A stretch of DNA of 42,948 bases from Hyphomicrobiales bacterium (GTDB lineage: Bacteria; Pseudomonadota; Alphaproteobacteria; Rhizobiales; Xanthobacteraceae). Numbering within the stretch: the first letter of the stretch is position 1; every line of letters starts with the position of its first letter. The notes under the pieces are model-generated. The model worked only from the letters and a program-made list of their open reading frames with translations. It searched no databases and was not told the origin of the DNA. The position numbers were made by a program, and so were the translations under genes. The DNA lies in NCBI GenBank assembly GCA_009377695.1, contig WHTP01000038.1:1-42948 (forward strand), read 5' to 3'. Positions 1-8,387 of this stretch are shown here, in pieces.

Positions 1-27
1 ACAGATCGATGTGTTTTGCTACCGCCC

Positions 28-121
28 TGGATAAGGCGTTCGAGAAAATCGATTGCATGATCGCGATCCTCAGCTGCCAAGCAAAGAATCGCCTTTATGA
101 ATCAACTCAACGCCTTATCCA
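28..121. repeat. 13-bp inverted repeat pair at the broken end of the TonB receptor
   Basis: tggataaggcgtt (28-40) is exactly inverted at 109-121, giving a 94-bp segment with matched ends. It lies directly beyond the premature stop of the reverse-strand receptor gene. On the reverse strand a short frame is open from about 101 to the window edge (about 33 codons), including residues like FLERLIQGGSKTHRS, with no recognised family. Inference: this is the end of an inserted or rearranged segment, possibly an insertion sequence continuing to the left of the window. Confidence 0.4.
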
Positions 122-134
122 ACCGCGTCGAGTA

Positions 135-2252
135 CTATGCCCGGAAGTAGTAGTCGCGCACGATCACGTCGTGGATGGTGTTGTCGAAGTAGCTGACCTT
201 CAGGCGTGCCTTATCGCCGTTCGTCAGCACGTTATCGCGGCTGACATTGACGCCAACTTCCCAGTTCTGCGCTCGCTCCGGTTTAAGATTTGGATTGATG
301 GCGATGACGTTGTTGGTGACTTCCCAGATGTTCGGTGGGCGAAACCCCTCCGCGTACAGTCCGTAGAGTTGAATTCCTTCGTAGGGCGTCACCGTGATGC
401 TTGCGTGCGGGCTGACGCCATGGCCATGGAATTTGAACCCCGCAAGCGATGGCGTGAGTCCTCCATTTCCGGGCGATAGAAGATCCTGGGGATTGGACCT
501 GTCTTGCGTGCGGTAGCTGTCATAGCGGACGCCGGCATTGAATTTCAGCCAATGCGTCGGCGTCCATTCGCCGTTGGTGAACAGGCCGACCATCCGCCGC
601 GTGCCGTTCGAGCTCAGAAAGGACGTCTGCTCCCGCGACTGCAGAGGAACCATGTCTTCATCGTTGTATGAGGCGCCGTAGTTCAGCGAGAACTCTCCCC
701 ATTGCGACTCGAAGCGCGACGTATTGGAGATGTTGATCCCCCACGTTCTTGTTCTGGATGACATAAACGGCTCTACGCCAGCGCCGAAATCGCTCGACGT
801 TTGCGCATTCATCATCGTCTCGTTGCGAAGGTCTGTCAGGAAGCTGTTGATCCTCAAATCGATCAAGTCATTGTCATCAGACTTCCAGTGGTAGCGGGCC
901 GTATAATTGTTCTGCTTGATCTCGGCGTTCTCCAACTGCTTGTTCCAGTTTGGTATGGCTGAGATCTGCGTCATCGATGGCATGCTCTGGCCGAACGAGT
1001 TGCGATAACCCATATGGGCCAACTCCAAAGTATGATTCTCTGCAAACTTCAGCGTGCCCTTCAGCAGCAGCGAATCCATATTCTGCGATGTGTTGAGCAC
1101 CTCCGATCCAGGCCCGTAATAGTCGGACAGGCGTATCGTCCTGGCGTCGCGCATGAAGGGAATGAGGCGGTTTCGATCGAGGTGCGGCGGAATGACGATC
1201 GATTGCGGTCCGTTTGCGCCGGCGAAGTAGTTGCCCGACTCCCGATGCACGTAAGCGGCTACGAGATCAAAACCTTGCTGCTTCGTGGCAAACGCGGCAC
1301 TGCTGAAATAGCTGTTGGCATCCCATAAGGACGACGGTCCGCCGGCGTTGACGCCCGCAATCTGCCAGGGCACAGGCGATCTGGTGTTATCGCCGAGACC
1401 ACCGCGCAGCCGAATGCCGAAATCCTTGTCCGGCTTGACGATGTCGTCCGCATTGATTGTCCGCATGCTGACGAGCCCGCCGATGGCACCCGCACCCTCC
1501 GGTCCGGCATCCGGACCCTTCTTGATGGTGATGCCGCCAATCAGATCGGGGTCGACGTAATTGCTGGTCGCGGCCCCCGAGTAGCCGCGATACTCGGTCA
1601 CTGATGCGGATGCGCCATCGACCCTGACGGGTACACGGTCCACGCCCAAACCGCGGATGCTGGGATCGAACTTAGGCCCGTTGTTGTCGTCGCCGGAGAG
1701 GAGGCCGGGGACGCCCTTGAAGGTGTCACCAACGCTCGTACCCCGCGTCATTTCGATCTGTTGCCGCGATATGAAGCTCGACGATCCCGGGGTAACGTAA
1801 GGCTTGTCCGTCGGCGCAACTGCACGACCTCCCGACACCTGGATGGTGTCGAGCTGGATCGCGCCTTCGACGTTCGTCGCGGACTCGGCGCGGGCGTCCG
1901 GACCGGAGATCGCGACAGTGCGTGAATTCGGGAAACCGTAGGACAGCCCTGATCCGCTGAGAATTTGCGCCAGCGCCTGTTCGGGCGTAGCGGAGCCGTT
2001 CATCCCTGGCGATCGCTTGCCGGCGGTAATTTCGGCGGGATAAGTGACTTGCAGCCCCGATTGACGGCCAAATGACGCAAGCGCTTGTGAGAGTGGGCCG
2101 GCGGGGATCGAGAAGGTTCGCTGCGTGGTCTGAGCATAAGCAGCGCCGTCGACTGCGATCAGAATCGTTCCAATCGATGCGGAAGCCATCAGCGTTGCTG
2201 CGAGCATGCCGCGTCCGCGATGCTGCCCACCCTTGCCGTTACTCCGCGCCAT
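135..2252 (-). CDS. TonB-dependent receptor with STN signalling domain, probably C-terminally truncated
   Basis: Outer-membrane receptor of the heme/hemoglobin/siderophore type that also signals to an anti-sigma factor. After a signal peptide ending near AYA-Q (about residue 40) there is an STN domain (about 45-117, with PAGPLSQALASFGRQSGL), then a plug domain (about 147-270, containing IRGLGVDRVPVRVDG and a GAIGGLVSMRT segment) and beta-barrel strands including NPNLKPERAQNWEVG. ATG at 2252 is preferred over a GTG nine bases upstream. It is the third gene of a sigma/FecR/receptor set on the same strand, as in Fec- and Has-type iron or heme signalling. Oddity: the protein stops at DYYFRA, soon after the LKPE strand. 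Family members usually run on for roughly 100-150 residues and end in an aromatic residue, so the last barrel strands appear to be missing and the receptor may be non-functional. The ligand is inferred from family only. Confidence 0.82.
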   Translation of the reverse strand: MARSNGKGGQHRGRGMLAATLMASASIGTILIAVDGAAYAQTTQRTFSIPAGPLSQALASFGRQSGLQVTYPAEITAGKRSPGMNGSATPEQALAQILSGSGLSYGFPNSRTVAISGPDARAESATNVEGAIQLDTIQVSGGRAVAPTDKPYVTPGSSSFISRQQIEMTRGTSVGDTFKGVPGLLSGDDNNGPKFDPSIRGLGVDRVPVRVDGASASVTEYRGYSGAATSNYVDPDLIGGITIKKGPDAGPEGAGAIGGLVSMRTINADDIVKPDKDFGIRLRGGLGDNTRSPVPWQIAGVNAGGPSSLWDANSYFSSAAFATKQQGFDLVAAYVHRESGNYFAGANGPQSIVIPPHLDRNRLIPFMRDARTIRLSDYYGPGSEVLNTSQNMDSLLLKGTLKFAENHTLELAHMGYRNSFGQSMPSMTQISAIPNWNKQLENAEIKQNNYTARYHWKSDDNDLIDLRINSFLTDLRNETMMNAQTSSDFGAGVEPFMSSRTRTWGINISNTSRFESQWGEFSLNYGASYNDEDMVPLQSREQTSFLSSNGTRRMVGLFTNGEWTPTHWLKFNAGVRYDSYRTQDRSNPQDLLSPGNGGLTPSLAGFKFHGHGVSPHASITVTPYEGIQLYGLYAEGFRPPNIWEVTNNVIAINPNLKPERAQNWEVGVNVSRDNVLTNGDKARLKVSYFDNTIHDVIVRDYYFRA

Positions 2253-2364
2253 TCTGAGCACTCCACTCGCATTGCCGTCGAGGGGCGCTCTGTCTCGTCT
2301 TGGAGGCGACCCCTGTCTGGTTAAACGAGCAGGGTTCCGAAATTTTCTCTCCTTTCTCCTTGCC

Positions 2365-3327
2365 TCAGATTGGCGAGATGACGGTTAGAAAAGGCGAGAT
2401 CTGGCGCACGGTTCCGCCGAACGGATGCACGACGGCTTCAAGCGCCGCCATCGGTCGCGCGAGATCATAGACACCGCTCACGCGGCGCGATCCGAGGGTC
2501 GGATCGAGCGTGATGAGCCGTCCGCGCTGCCAGCGGGCGATCCTGGCAAGCACCGCAGAGACGGCCTCGCTTTCTGCAACAATCATTCCCTCACGCCACG
2601 CACCGACCTGAGCCGGGTCTCGTGACCCGCGGTTGATGGCGTGTGTACCTTCCCGGACGCTGAGCCATTGGCCGGCTTCGAGCGTTTCCCCAACGGGGCG
2701 ATGAGTATCCGACGCGCGGATGTCCATCTGGCCCTGATTGACTGATACCGTTGTGTATCCGCCGTCATTGCTGACGTCGAAGCTCCCGCCCGAAGCGGTT
2801 GCAACGACGCTGTCTGTCGCCACCTGGAACAGCCGCCGGCCATCACTAACGACGTCGAAATAGGACATCCCCGACAGCAGGCCGATGCGTCGGACGGAAT
2901 CCGAATAGGCGAGGGCGATTGCGCTCTCCGGCCCCATCGTTGCCACGCTGCTGTCGGGCAGTCGAACCGAGCGGATTTCCGCGGTACGGGTGATGTGGTC
3001 GGCCCGCGCGGCCAACAGCAGCGGCGGGATCACGAACTGTCCCGCTGCCAGCGCACCGATCCCAATCCCCGCACCGATCACGAGATTGCGTCGCGTGAGA
3101 CCAAGCTTCGCCCGCTGCTCGACTGCCCGCCGGTCCTTGAGGACCTTGCCGGCCATGCCGTGGATTTCCGCGGCTTCGGCCCAGGCCGTTTCATGGTCGG
3201 GGCTTCTGGCGCGCCATTGCTGCACCATTTCGATGGTGATCGGATTACCGGGATCGTTCTGGAGCCGAATGACAAGCGTCATCGCCTCCTCGAACAGCAA
3301 ATCCTCATCCGGCGGCGTCTGGGCCAT
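2365..3327 (-). CDS. FecR-family anti-sigma regulator
   Basis: Inner-membrane anti-sigma/sigma-regulator of 320 residues. The cytoplasmic N-terminal part (about 1-80) carries the WRARSPDHETAWAEAAEIHGMAG pattern of the DUF4880 segment that binds the ECF sigma factor. One membrane segment follows (about 86-108, IGAGIGIGALAAGQFVIPPLLL). The periplasmic FecR domain (about 115-215, with VRLPDSSVATMGPESAIAL) is the part that receives the signal from the STN domain of the receptor. The start at 3327 has ggaaggg a few bases upstream. It lies between the sigma factor and the receptor, 100 bp from the latter. A CTAG hairpin array (3371-3533) separates it from the sigma gene, so co-transcription across the array is possible but not shown. 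Confidence 0.88.
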   Translation of the reverse strand: MAQTPPDEDLLFEEAMTLVIRLQNDPGNPITIEMVQQWRARSPDHETAWAEAAEIHGMAGKVLKDRRAVEQRAKLGLTRRNLVIGAGIGIGALAAGQFVIPPLLLAARADHITRTAEIRSVRLPDSSVATMGPESAIALAYSDSVRRIGLLSGMSYFDVVSDGRRLFQVATDSVVATASGGSFDVSNDGGYTTVSVNQGQMDIRASDTHRPVGETLEAGQWLSVREGTHAINRGSRDPAQVGAWREGMIVAESEAVSAVLARIARWQRGRLITLDPTLGSRRVSGVYDLARPMAALEAVVHPFGGTVRQISPFLTVISPI

Positions 3328-3370
3328 TCAATCCCTTCCAGCGACGAGCCGATGATACCGACCCGAATAC

Positions 3371-3533
3371 TGTGTCCCGAATCCGAAGTTCGCTTTTGGA
3401 TTTGACATTCGCTTTGGGAGTCTGCGGTCAACGGGGTAGCGAATGTCAAATCCACTCCACTAGTGGCTTCGATTCAGACGTTCGCCAGCGACATAGCCGC
3501 CAGGCATCGCGAACGTCTGAACCGTCACACTAG
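3371..3533. repeat. CTAG hairpin array 1 (half B, C without left end, complete E)
   Basis: Three members of the CTAG hairpin family in a row. 3371-3394 matches only the left arm of type B. Type C follows without its left terminus: stem 3398-3413 (ggatttgacattcgct) pairs perfectly with 3438-3453 and it ends in ctag at 3460-3463. Type E runs from that ctag to ctag at 3530-3533, with stem 3473-3484 (ttcagacgttcg) pairing exactly with 3510-3521. Adjacent elements share one ctag. The array lies between the sigma factor stop and the FecR start. Confidence 0.8.
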
Positions 3534-3579
3534 ATAACGAACTGGCCGCGCGGATTTTTACTGGTCTATCCCGAGAACT

Positions 3580-4080
3580 TCAAAGGCCGTGCAGGCGGCT
3601 TCGGATCGACCGATAGGCGTCACGGATGAGTGCCCATGTCCGGGTGGTGGACAGCCCAACCTCCCGCGCCACCTCGTTGATGGTCAGATTATCAAGCCGG
3701 TGCAGCTCGAAGGCTCGGCGCGTCCGGTCCGGCAGCTCATTGATCGCGGTGAGCGTTATCGCCAGCCGTTGCTTGTTATAGACGAGGATTTCGGGAGACG
3801 GAGATGGGTCGGCGACCCGCGCCAAATCCTCATCGCTCAGCGTGACACGCGGCATCAGCCGTTCGCGTCGTTGATAGTCAATGCTCAGGTTGCGCGATAT
3901 TTGATAAAGATAAGCCTTTGGATTGTCGTGAGCGGAGGCGATCTTCGGCCCCGCTGCCAGCAAGCGAACGAAAGTGTCTTGCGCAATATCGGCGGCGGTC
4001 TCCGCGTTATGACCCCGGCGGCGCAGGAATCGGTCGATGTCCCGGGCATGTTTGAGGAAGAGGCTCCGAAGATCCCACAT
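3580..4080 (-). CDS. ECF (FecI-type) RNA polymerase sigma factor
   Basis: Sigma-70 family extracytoplasmic-function factor of 166 residues. Region 2 is seen at about 1-70 (DIAQDTFVRLLAA and YLYQISRNLSIDYQRRER) and region 4 at about 110-160 (ELPDRTRRAFELHRLDNLTINEVAREVGLS). ATG at 4080 is chosen; a TTG one codon upstream is also possible, and gaggg lies just before. With FecR and the STN receptor downstream on the same strand this is a complete cell-surface signalling cassette. By family knowledge, ligand-bound receptor acts through FecR to activate the sigma factor, which then transcribes the receptor gene. No convincing Fur or Irr box was identified upstream. Confidence 0.9.
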   Translation of the reverse strand: MWDLRSLFLKHARDIDRFLRRRGHNAETAADIAQDTFVRLLAAGPKIASAHDNPKAYLYQISRNLSIDYQRRERLMPRVTLSDEDLARVADPSPSPEILVYNKQRLAITLTAINELPDRTRRAFELHRLDNLTINEVAREVGLSTTRTWALIRDAYRSIRSRLHGL

Positions 4081-4332
4081 CAACGGACCCTCGAAGTCGC
4101 ATCGTCCAAATCAGCCTCGCTGGCGCCGTTCCCGCGCACGTTTTGTGCAGTTGCTTCGTTCCTATGCTCGCGCGGAAAACAATTCATAGATGACACAGGT
4201 CAACGCAACGCAAACACGTATGACGTCAGCATGCGGCCATCGGCCGAGGGCCAGCCGCGTTTTCATTCATAGGGCCATCAAAATTCGCCCGCAATGGCAA
4301 TGATTTAGATTGTCTCCAAAGATGCAGCGCGT

Positions 4333-4348
4333 ATCCCGGCGCCGGGAT
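4333..4348. repeat. Perfect 16-bp palindrome
   Basis: atcccggcgccgggat is a perfect palindrome just before the left end of CTAG array 2 and about 250 bp upstream of the sigma factor. It could be a regulator site or a repeat remnant. The rest of 4081-4332 shows no convincing gene on either strand. Confidence 0.35.
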
Positions 4349-4355
4349 GAGCGGT

Positions 4356-4685
4356 CTAGTGGAGTGGATTTGGCATTCGCTACCCCGTTGACCGCAGACT
4401 CCCAAAGCGAATGTCAAATCAAAAACTCCACTAGTGTGGCGGTTCAGAAGTCCGCATCATTCTTGCGGCGAGTCCGAAATGCGGACTTCTGAACCAAAGC
4501 CACACTCGATTCAAAGAGTTGCTAGTGTCCTTCGATTCCGAAGTTCGTATAAGAGGCCGCCGCGAAATGGTACGAACTTCGGAATCGGGACACTAGCAGC
4601 TTATATTTGCTAGTGGTCCTTTGATTCTAACATTCGCAAAGTCGCCCGCTGAGAAGGGTTGCGAATGTTAGAATCGGACCACTAG
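4356..4685. repeat. CTAG hairpin array 2 (C, A, linker, B, D)
   Basis: The largest array, with four hairpins, each CTAG-bounded. Type C spans 4356-4434, with agcgaatgtcaaatc-type arms. Type A spans 4431-4506, with ggttcagaagtccgcat pairing with its complement near 4479-4495. The linker 4507-4521 (gattcaaagagttg) recurs in three other arrays. Type B spans 4522-4596, with cgattccgaagttcgta pairing with tacgaacttcggaatcg. After a short AT-rich spacer, type D spans 4610-4685, with gattctaacattcgca pairing with tgcgaatgttagaatc. The right-hand CTAG (4682-4685) is also the stop of a reverse-strand gene remnant. Confidence 0.88.
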
Positions 4686-4797
4686 ATCGAGAAAATCTCG
4701 CTCTTCACCGCCGCCGAATCCTTCTTCAGATCGATGGCAACGCGGGCGCAGCCGCACCGCCGAGAATTGATCTGCGGGTCAATGCATTCGTTGTCAT
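4682..4797 (-). pseudogene. Remnant of a Tat-exported protein (start and end only)
   Basis: A start at 4797, with a purine-rich ggggg stretch 10-15 bases upstream, opens a typical twin-arginine signal (MTTNALTRRSILGGAAAPAL) that stops after 23 codons. In the next frame the sequence continues as DLKKDSAAVKSEIFSI and ends in TAG at 4684-4682, a plausible natural C-terminus. The simplest reading is a gene from which nearly the whole middle has been deleted. The stop codon TAG is part of the CTAG end of hairpin D. The original protein cannot be identified from what is left. Confidence 0.5.
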
Positions 4798-4945
4798 GGC
4801 GACTGCACCCCCAGACGCGTTTGAATGTGTTGTGAAATGCAACAGTTTCTTGAACTGATACGTTAGTGCGACGCCGATCGGCGCGCCATCAGGAGCCGGG
4901 TGCGACAAGGCGCGCGCAGCGATCCACACACGGAGGCGTCAAGTC

Positions 4946-5656
4946 ATGCGTTACGAGCTCTTTTACTGGCCGGAAATTCAGGGACGCGGTGAATATGTGC
5001 GCCTCGCGCTCGAGGAGGCGGGCGCCTCCTACGTCGATGTCGCGCGCCGCCGCGGCGGCGAGGATCGGTTGATGGCGATTCTCGGGAGCGAGCGCGAAAA
5101 ATATCCGCCCTATGCGCCGCCGTTTCTCAAGGCTGGCCGGCTGATGATCGCGCAGACCGCGAACATCCTCCAGTATCTCGGTCCGCGGCACGGCCTGGCG
5201 CCCAAGAACGAGCAGGGCCGCCTGTGGGTCCACCAGCTTCAGCTCACGATCGCCGATTTTGTCGAGGAGGTGCATCAAACCCACCACCCGATCGCTTCGG
5301 CGCTCTATTACGAGCAGCAGCGCAAGGAGGCGAAGGGCTACAGCCGCGAGTTCTGGAAGCGGCGGCCGCAAAAATATCTCGGCTACTTTGAGCGGGTGCT
5401 TGATCGCAGCGGCGGACCCTGGCTGCTCGGCCGCCGGATCAGCTATACCGACCTGTCTTTGTTCCAGGTGGTGGAAGGCATACGCTATGCCTTCCCCAAG
5501 GCGATGCGGCGCCTTGAGCGGACGATTCCTGGCGTCGTCGCCTTGCGCGACGCGGTGGCCGAACGCCCACGGATCGCGGCCTATCTGGCGTCGCCGCGGC
5601 GCATCCCGTTCAATGAATACGGCATTTTCCGTTACTACAAGGAACTCGATGCCTGA
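4946..5656 (+). CDS. Glutathione S-transferase family protein
   Basis: Cytosolic GST-fold protein of 236 residues. The N-terminal thioredoxin-like domain (about 1-80) begins YELFYWPEIQGRGEYVRLALEEAG and contains IAQTANILQYLG, the segment that normally contacts the gamma-glutamyl part of glutathione. The helical C-terminal domain (about 90-225) includes GPWLLGRRISYTDLSLFQVVEG, the usual GST-C motif around the N-capping box. The start is supported by ggagg nine bases upstream. It is a single gene with no operon partner; the next gene is convergent. The family conjugates or reduces electrophiles with glutathione; the substrate cannot be told from sequence. Confidence 0.9.
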   Translation: MRYELFYWPEIQGRGEYVRLALEEAGASYVDVARRRGGEDRLMAILGSEREKYPPYAPPFLKAGRLMIAQTANILQYLGPRHGLAPKNEQGRLWVHQLQLTIADFVEEVHQTHHPIASALYYEQQRKEAKGYSREFWKRRPQKYLGYFERVLDRSGGPWLLGRRISYTDLSLFQVVEGIRYAFPKAMRRLERTIPGVVALRDAVAERPRIAAYLASPRRIPFNEYGIFRYYKELDA

Positions 5657-5785
5657 AAGGCGGGGACTCGGATCGTGGAATACGGATGCGCGAATTGGAC
5701 CTGCGATACGATTCCGCGCGGTGATGCCAAGTCTGCCGTGCAACCAGGACTCACGTTCAAGGAAGGGGAGGCGCGTTGCGTCCGG

Positions 5786-6181
5786 TCACCTGGCGCGGCA
5801 CGCCGCGCATTTGCAGCCGTCCTTGAAGAACAGCTCCACGTACTCGCGGCCGTAGTCGTAGGTGATCTCCTCGCCCAGGTGAATGCGCCGGATCGCCTTG
5901 AGGAAGATCTTGCCGCGGATCAGCACGGATTCCGCATTCGGCTGGCAGGCATGATTGACGTAGCGCCCCATGTTGTCGCGGCCGGCGCCATCGATCGTCC
6001 AGCGGCGATTGATCTCGAACATGTATTTGCTGCGGCCGGCGCGCTCGCGCGCATGCGCCTCGGCAGTGGGAATGCGCGGGCCGGAATATTCGACGATCAG
6101 CGCATGCTTCCTGATCGGCATGGTCGCGAACAGGCCAAGCCCGGTGTGGGAGCGGCCGACGCGATAGGGTTTGGCGTCCAT
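5786..6181 (-). CDS. SET-domain protein-lysine methyltransferase with post-SET zinc motif
   Basis: Small stand-alone SET protein of 131 residues. Visible motifs are SHTGLGLFA (11-19) and EYSG (31-34) of the SAM-binding face, NHACQPNAE (76-84) where eukaryotic enzymes have NHSCxPN, GEEITYDYG (103-111) with the catalytic tyrosine, and a CKCAACR post-SET motif (123-129) whose three cysteines with C79 could hold one zinc. It has no DNA-binding or other domain. It starts 6 bp after the stop of the DMT transporter gene, so the two are probably co-transcribed. The family methylates protein lysines. The bacterial target is unknown; ribosomal or nucleoid proteins are possible. Confidence 0.88.
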   Translation of the reverse strand: MDAKPYRVGRSHTGLGLFATMPIRKHALIVEYSGPRIPTAEAHARERAGRSKYMFEINRRWTIDGAGRDNMGRYVNHACQPNAESVLIRGKIFLKAIRRIHLGEEITYDYGREYVELFFKDGCKCAACRAR

Positions 6182-6187
6182 GGTCGA

Positions 6188-7117
6188 TTAGTTACCGCGC
6201 TTGCGCGACTCCCGCCACAACAGGAACAGGCCGGAGCCGGCGACGATCGCGGCGCCGATCAAGAGGCTCACGGTGGGCACGTCGCCCCAGATCGCGAAGC
6301 CGAGCAACATCGCCCAGATCAGCGAGAAATACTGGAACGGCGTCACCGCCGAGGTCGGCGCGAGGTGAAGTGCGCGCGTCCAGCCATATTGCGCGAGGCC
6401 ATTGCCGACGCCGTTCAGGATCAGCCAGCCGGTATCGGCCCACGTCGGGAGCACGAAGGCGAACGGGAGTGCCAGCGAGAACGCCGCCGACATGATCAGC
6501 ATCTGGTAGAGCGTCAGCGTCTCGGTCGATTCGGTCGACGTCAGGTCGCGTACGCCGGCGGTCACCGTGCCGTACAGGACCGCATTCGCCAACGCGAACA
6601 GCGCGCCGATCGTGAAGGTCTCGGTGCCCGGGCTCGTTACGATCATGACCCCGATAAAGCCGACGAGGATCGCCGACCAGCGCGCGATGCCGACCGTTTC
6701 CCGGAAGAGGATGATCGAGGCGAGCGTCGCGAAGATCGGCGCCGAGAAATTGATCGCGACCGCGCTGGCGAGCGGCATCAGCGAGAATGCGATCATCAGA
6801 AAGGTCTGCGACGTGCTTTGTGACACCCCGCGCAGCAGGTGACCTTTGAGGCGCTTGGTGCGAAACACCGCGAGACCGGTGCGCGGCAGGATGATGATCG
6901 CGAGGCCAATCAATGGGACAAGTACGCGCGAGAATAGAACCTCGCCGATCGGATAGGTCTCGATCAGCCATTTCGACAGTGCGCTGGTGCAGGTGAAAAC
7001 GAACGTCGACCCGAGCATCAGGGCGATCGCCCGCGGCACGTTTTCGTGACGGACCGCGCGCGCGGGCTCAGGCGGCACCATGCCGTTGACGCTCGGTTCG
7101 ACACTCAAGGAAGGCAT
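6188..7117 (-). CDS. EamA/RhaT-type DMT transporter
   Basis: Inner-membrane drug/metabolite transporter of 309 residues with about ten hydrophobic segments in two EamA repeats (about 32-160 and 170-300). The second repeat contains the TSAVTPFQYFSLIWAMLLGFAIWGDVP stretch typical of the family. The first ATG is at 7117, where ggag is unusually close; later ATGs (for example MVPPEPARAV) would remove only the soluble N-terminal tail, so the exact start is uncertain. It probably forms a two-gene operon with the SET protein downstream. The substrate is unknown; family members export amino acids, nucleosides or other metabolites. Confidence 0.88.
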   Translation of the reverse strand: MPSLSVEPSVNGMVPPEPARAVRHENVPRAIALMLGSTFVFTCTSALSKWLIETYPIGEVLFSRVLVPLIGLAIIILPRTGLAVFRTKRLKGHLLRGVSQSTSQTFLMIAFSLMPLASAVAINFSAPIFATLASIILFRETVGIARWSAILVGFIGVMIVTSPGTETFTIGALFALANAVLYGTVTAGVRDLTSTESTETLTLYQMLIMSAAFSLALPFAFVLPTWADTGWLILNGVGNGLAQYGWTRALHLAPTSAVTPFQYFSLIWAMLLGFAIWGDVPTVSLLIGAAIVAGSGLFLLWRESRKRGN

Positions 7118-7290
7118 TCTCCGGGAACGACGCGCGCGCCAATAGAGGGGCCACGCGGGCGCGGGGCAACTGCCAAATCCGCATACCCCCGGGCGGGGTG
7201 AGGCATGGCGGCTGCGACCGGCTTGCCGGATGGCGGCCGGCCCTCCATGTTGCAGGGACGCGCGTTCACACGAGCAACGCGGAGAGGATC

Positions 7291-8241
7291 ATGGCGGTGC
7301 AGTCCTTGACAACGCGTTGGCCCGAACTGCCCTATGCGGCCTGGAAGGACACCTGCCAGACGCTGCACCTGTGGACGCAGATCGTCGGCAAGATCCGCCT
7401 TGCGCGCACGCCCTGGCTCAATCATTCCTGGCACGTGACGCTCTATGTCACCGCGCGCGGATTGACAACATCGCCGATCCCCGACGGCGCGCGTACCTTC
7501 GAGATCGCGTTCGACTTCATCGACCATGTGCTGTGGCTGCGCACCAGCGACGGTCACTTTCGGCAGGTCGTGCTCAAGCCGGTGACCGTCGCCGAGTTTT
7601 ATGGCGAGGTGCTGCACGCCCTGTCTGAGCTTGGCATCGCCGTGCGCATCAACGGCAAGCCGAACGAAATCCCCGGCGCGATCCCGTTCGCCGACGATCG
7701 CGTGCACGCCTCCTACGACCGCGATTACGCGAACCGGTTCTGGCGCGTGCTCAGCGCGTCGAACGATGTGTTCACGCAATTCCGCACCGGCTTCCTTGGC
7801 AAGGCGAGCCCGGTACATTTCTTCTGGGGCAGCTTCGATCTCGCGGTGACGCGCTTCTCCGGACGCAGTGCGCCGCGCCATCCCGGCGGCGTGCCGAACC
7901 TCCCCGATGACGTGGCGCAGGAAGCCTATTCGCACGAGGTGTCGAGCGCGGGGTTCTGGCCGGGCGGCGGCGCAATCGATGACCCGGCGTATTACTCCTA
8001 CGCATATCCGGCACCGGAAGGCTTCGCCGCGGCGCCCGTGCGGCCGGCGCAGGCATTCTTCTCGAAAGAGCTGGGCGAATTCGTCCTGCCGTATGACGTG
8101 GTGCGCACCGAAGCCGATCCGCACGCCACGTTGATGGACTTCCTGCAGTCGACCTACGATGCCGCCGCCGATCTCGGGAAATGGGACCGCGCCGCGCTCG
8201 AATGCGCGGTCGGCGAGGCGAGGGTCGTGCGGCGATTTTAG
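7291..8241 (+). CDS. DUF5996 family protein
   Basis: Soluble protein of 316 residues without signal peptide or membrane segment. It matches the DUF5996 family by its opening WPELPYAAWKDTCQTLHLWTQIVGKIRL, the HSWHVTLYVTARGL segment and the HFFWGSFDLAVTRFSGR block near residue 180. ATG at 7291 is chosen because ggagagg lies directly upstream; the frame extends to 7198 without good initiation signals. No catalytic residues are established for the family, so no function is proposed. It is transcribed away from the DMT/SET pair, which puts a divergent promoter region at about 7118-7290. Confidence 0.82.
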   Translation: MAVQSLTTRWPELPYAAWKDTCQTLHLWTQIVGKIRLARTPWLNHSWHVTLYVTARGLTTSPIPDGARTFEIAFDFIDHVLWLRTSDGHFRQVVLKPVTVAEFYGEVLHALSELGIAVRINGKPNEIPGAIPFADDRVHASYDRDYANRFWRVLSASNDVFTQFRTGFLGKASPVHFFWGSFDLAVTRFSGRSAPRHPGGVPNLPDDVAQEAYSHEVSSAGFWPGGGAIDDPAYYSYAYPAPEGFAAAPVRPAQAFFSKELGEFVLPYDVVRTEADPHATLMDFLQSTYDAAADLGKWDRAALECAVGEARVVRRF

Positions 8242-8285
8242 CACGCCTAGAGAATTTCTATTTGGCTTGGCTCTCTCCGCCGCTC

Positions 8286-8350
8286 ATTCCCGCGCTAGCG
8301 GGAATCCAGGATCTTCTTTGTGGCTCCTGGGTCCCCGCTTTCGCGGGGAC
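8286..8350. repeat. Double-hairpin intergenic repeat
   Basis: Two perfect hairpins, attcccgcgctagcgggaat (8286-8305) and gtccccgctttcgcggggac (8331-8350), are flanked by ccagga/tcctgg. This is a widespread type of REP-like palindrome. It lies between the ends of the convergent DUF5996 and Kazal genes and may also help terminate transcription. Confidence 0.7.
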
Positions 8351-8387
8351 GAGCGGGAAAGAGCGAGTGCATTCAACTGGTAAGTAC

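Noticed and set aside
9-479. Plus-strand open frame at the left edge
   Set aside because: It runs antisense to the TonB receptor, with no motif or initiation signal.
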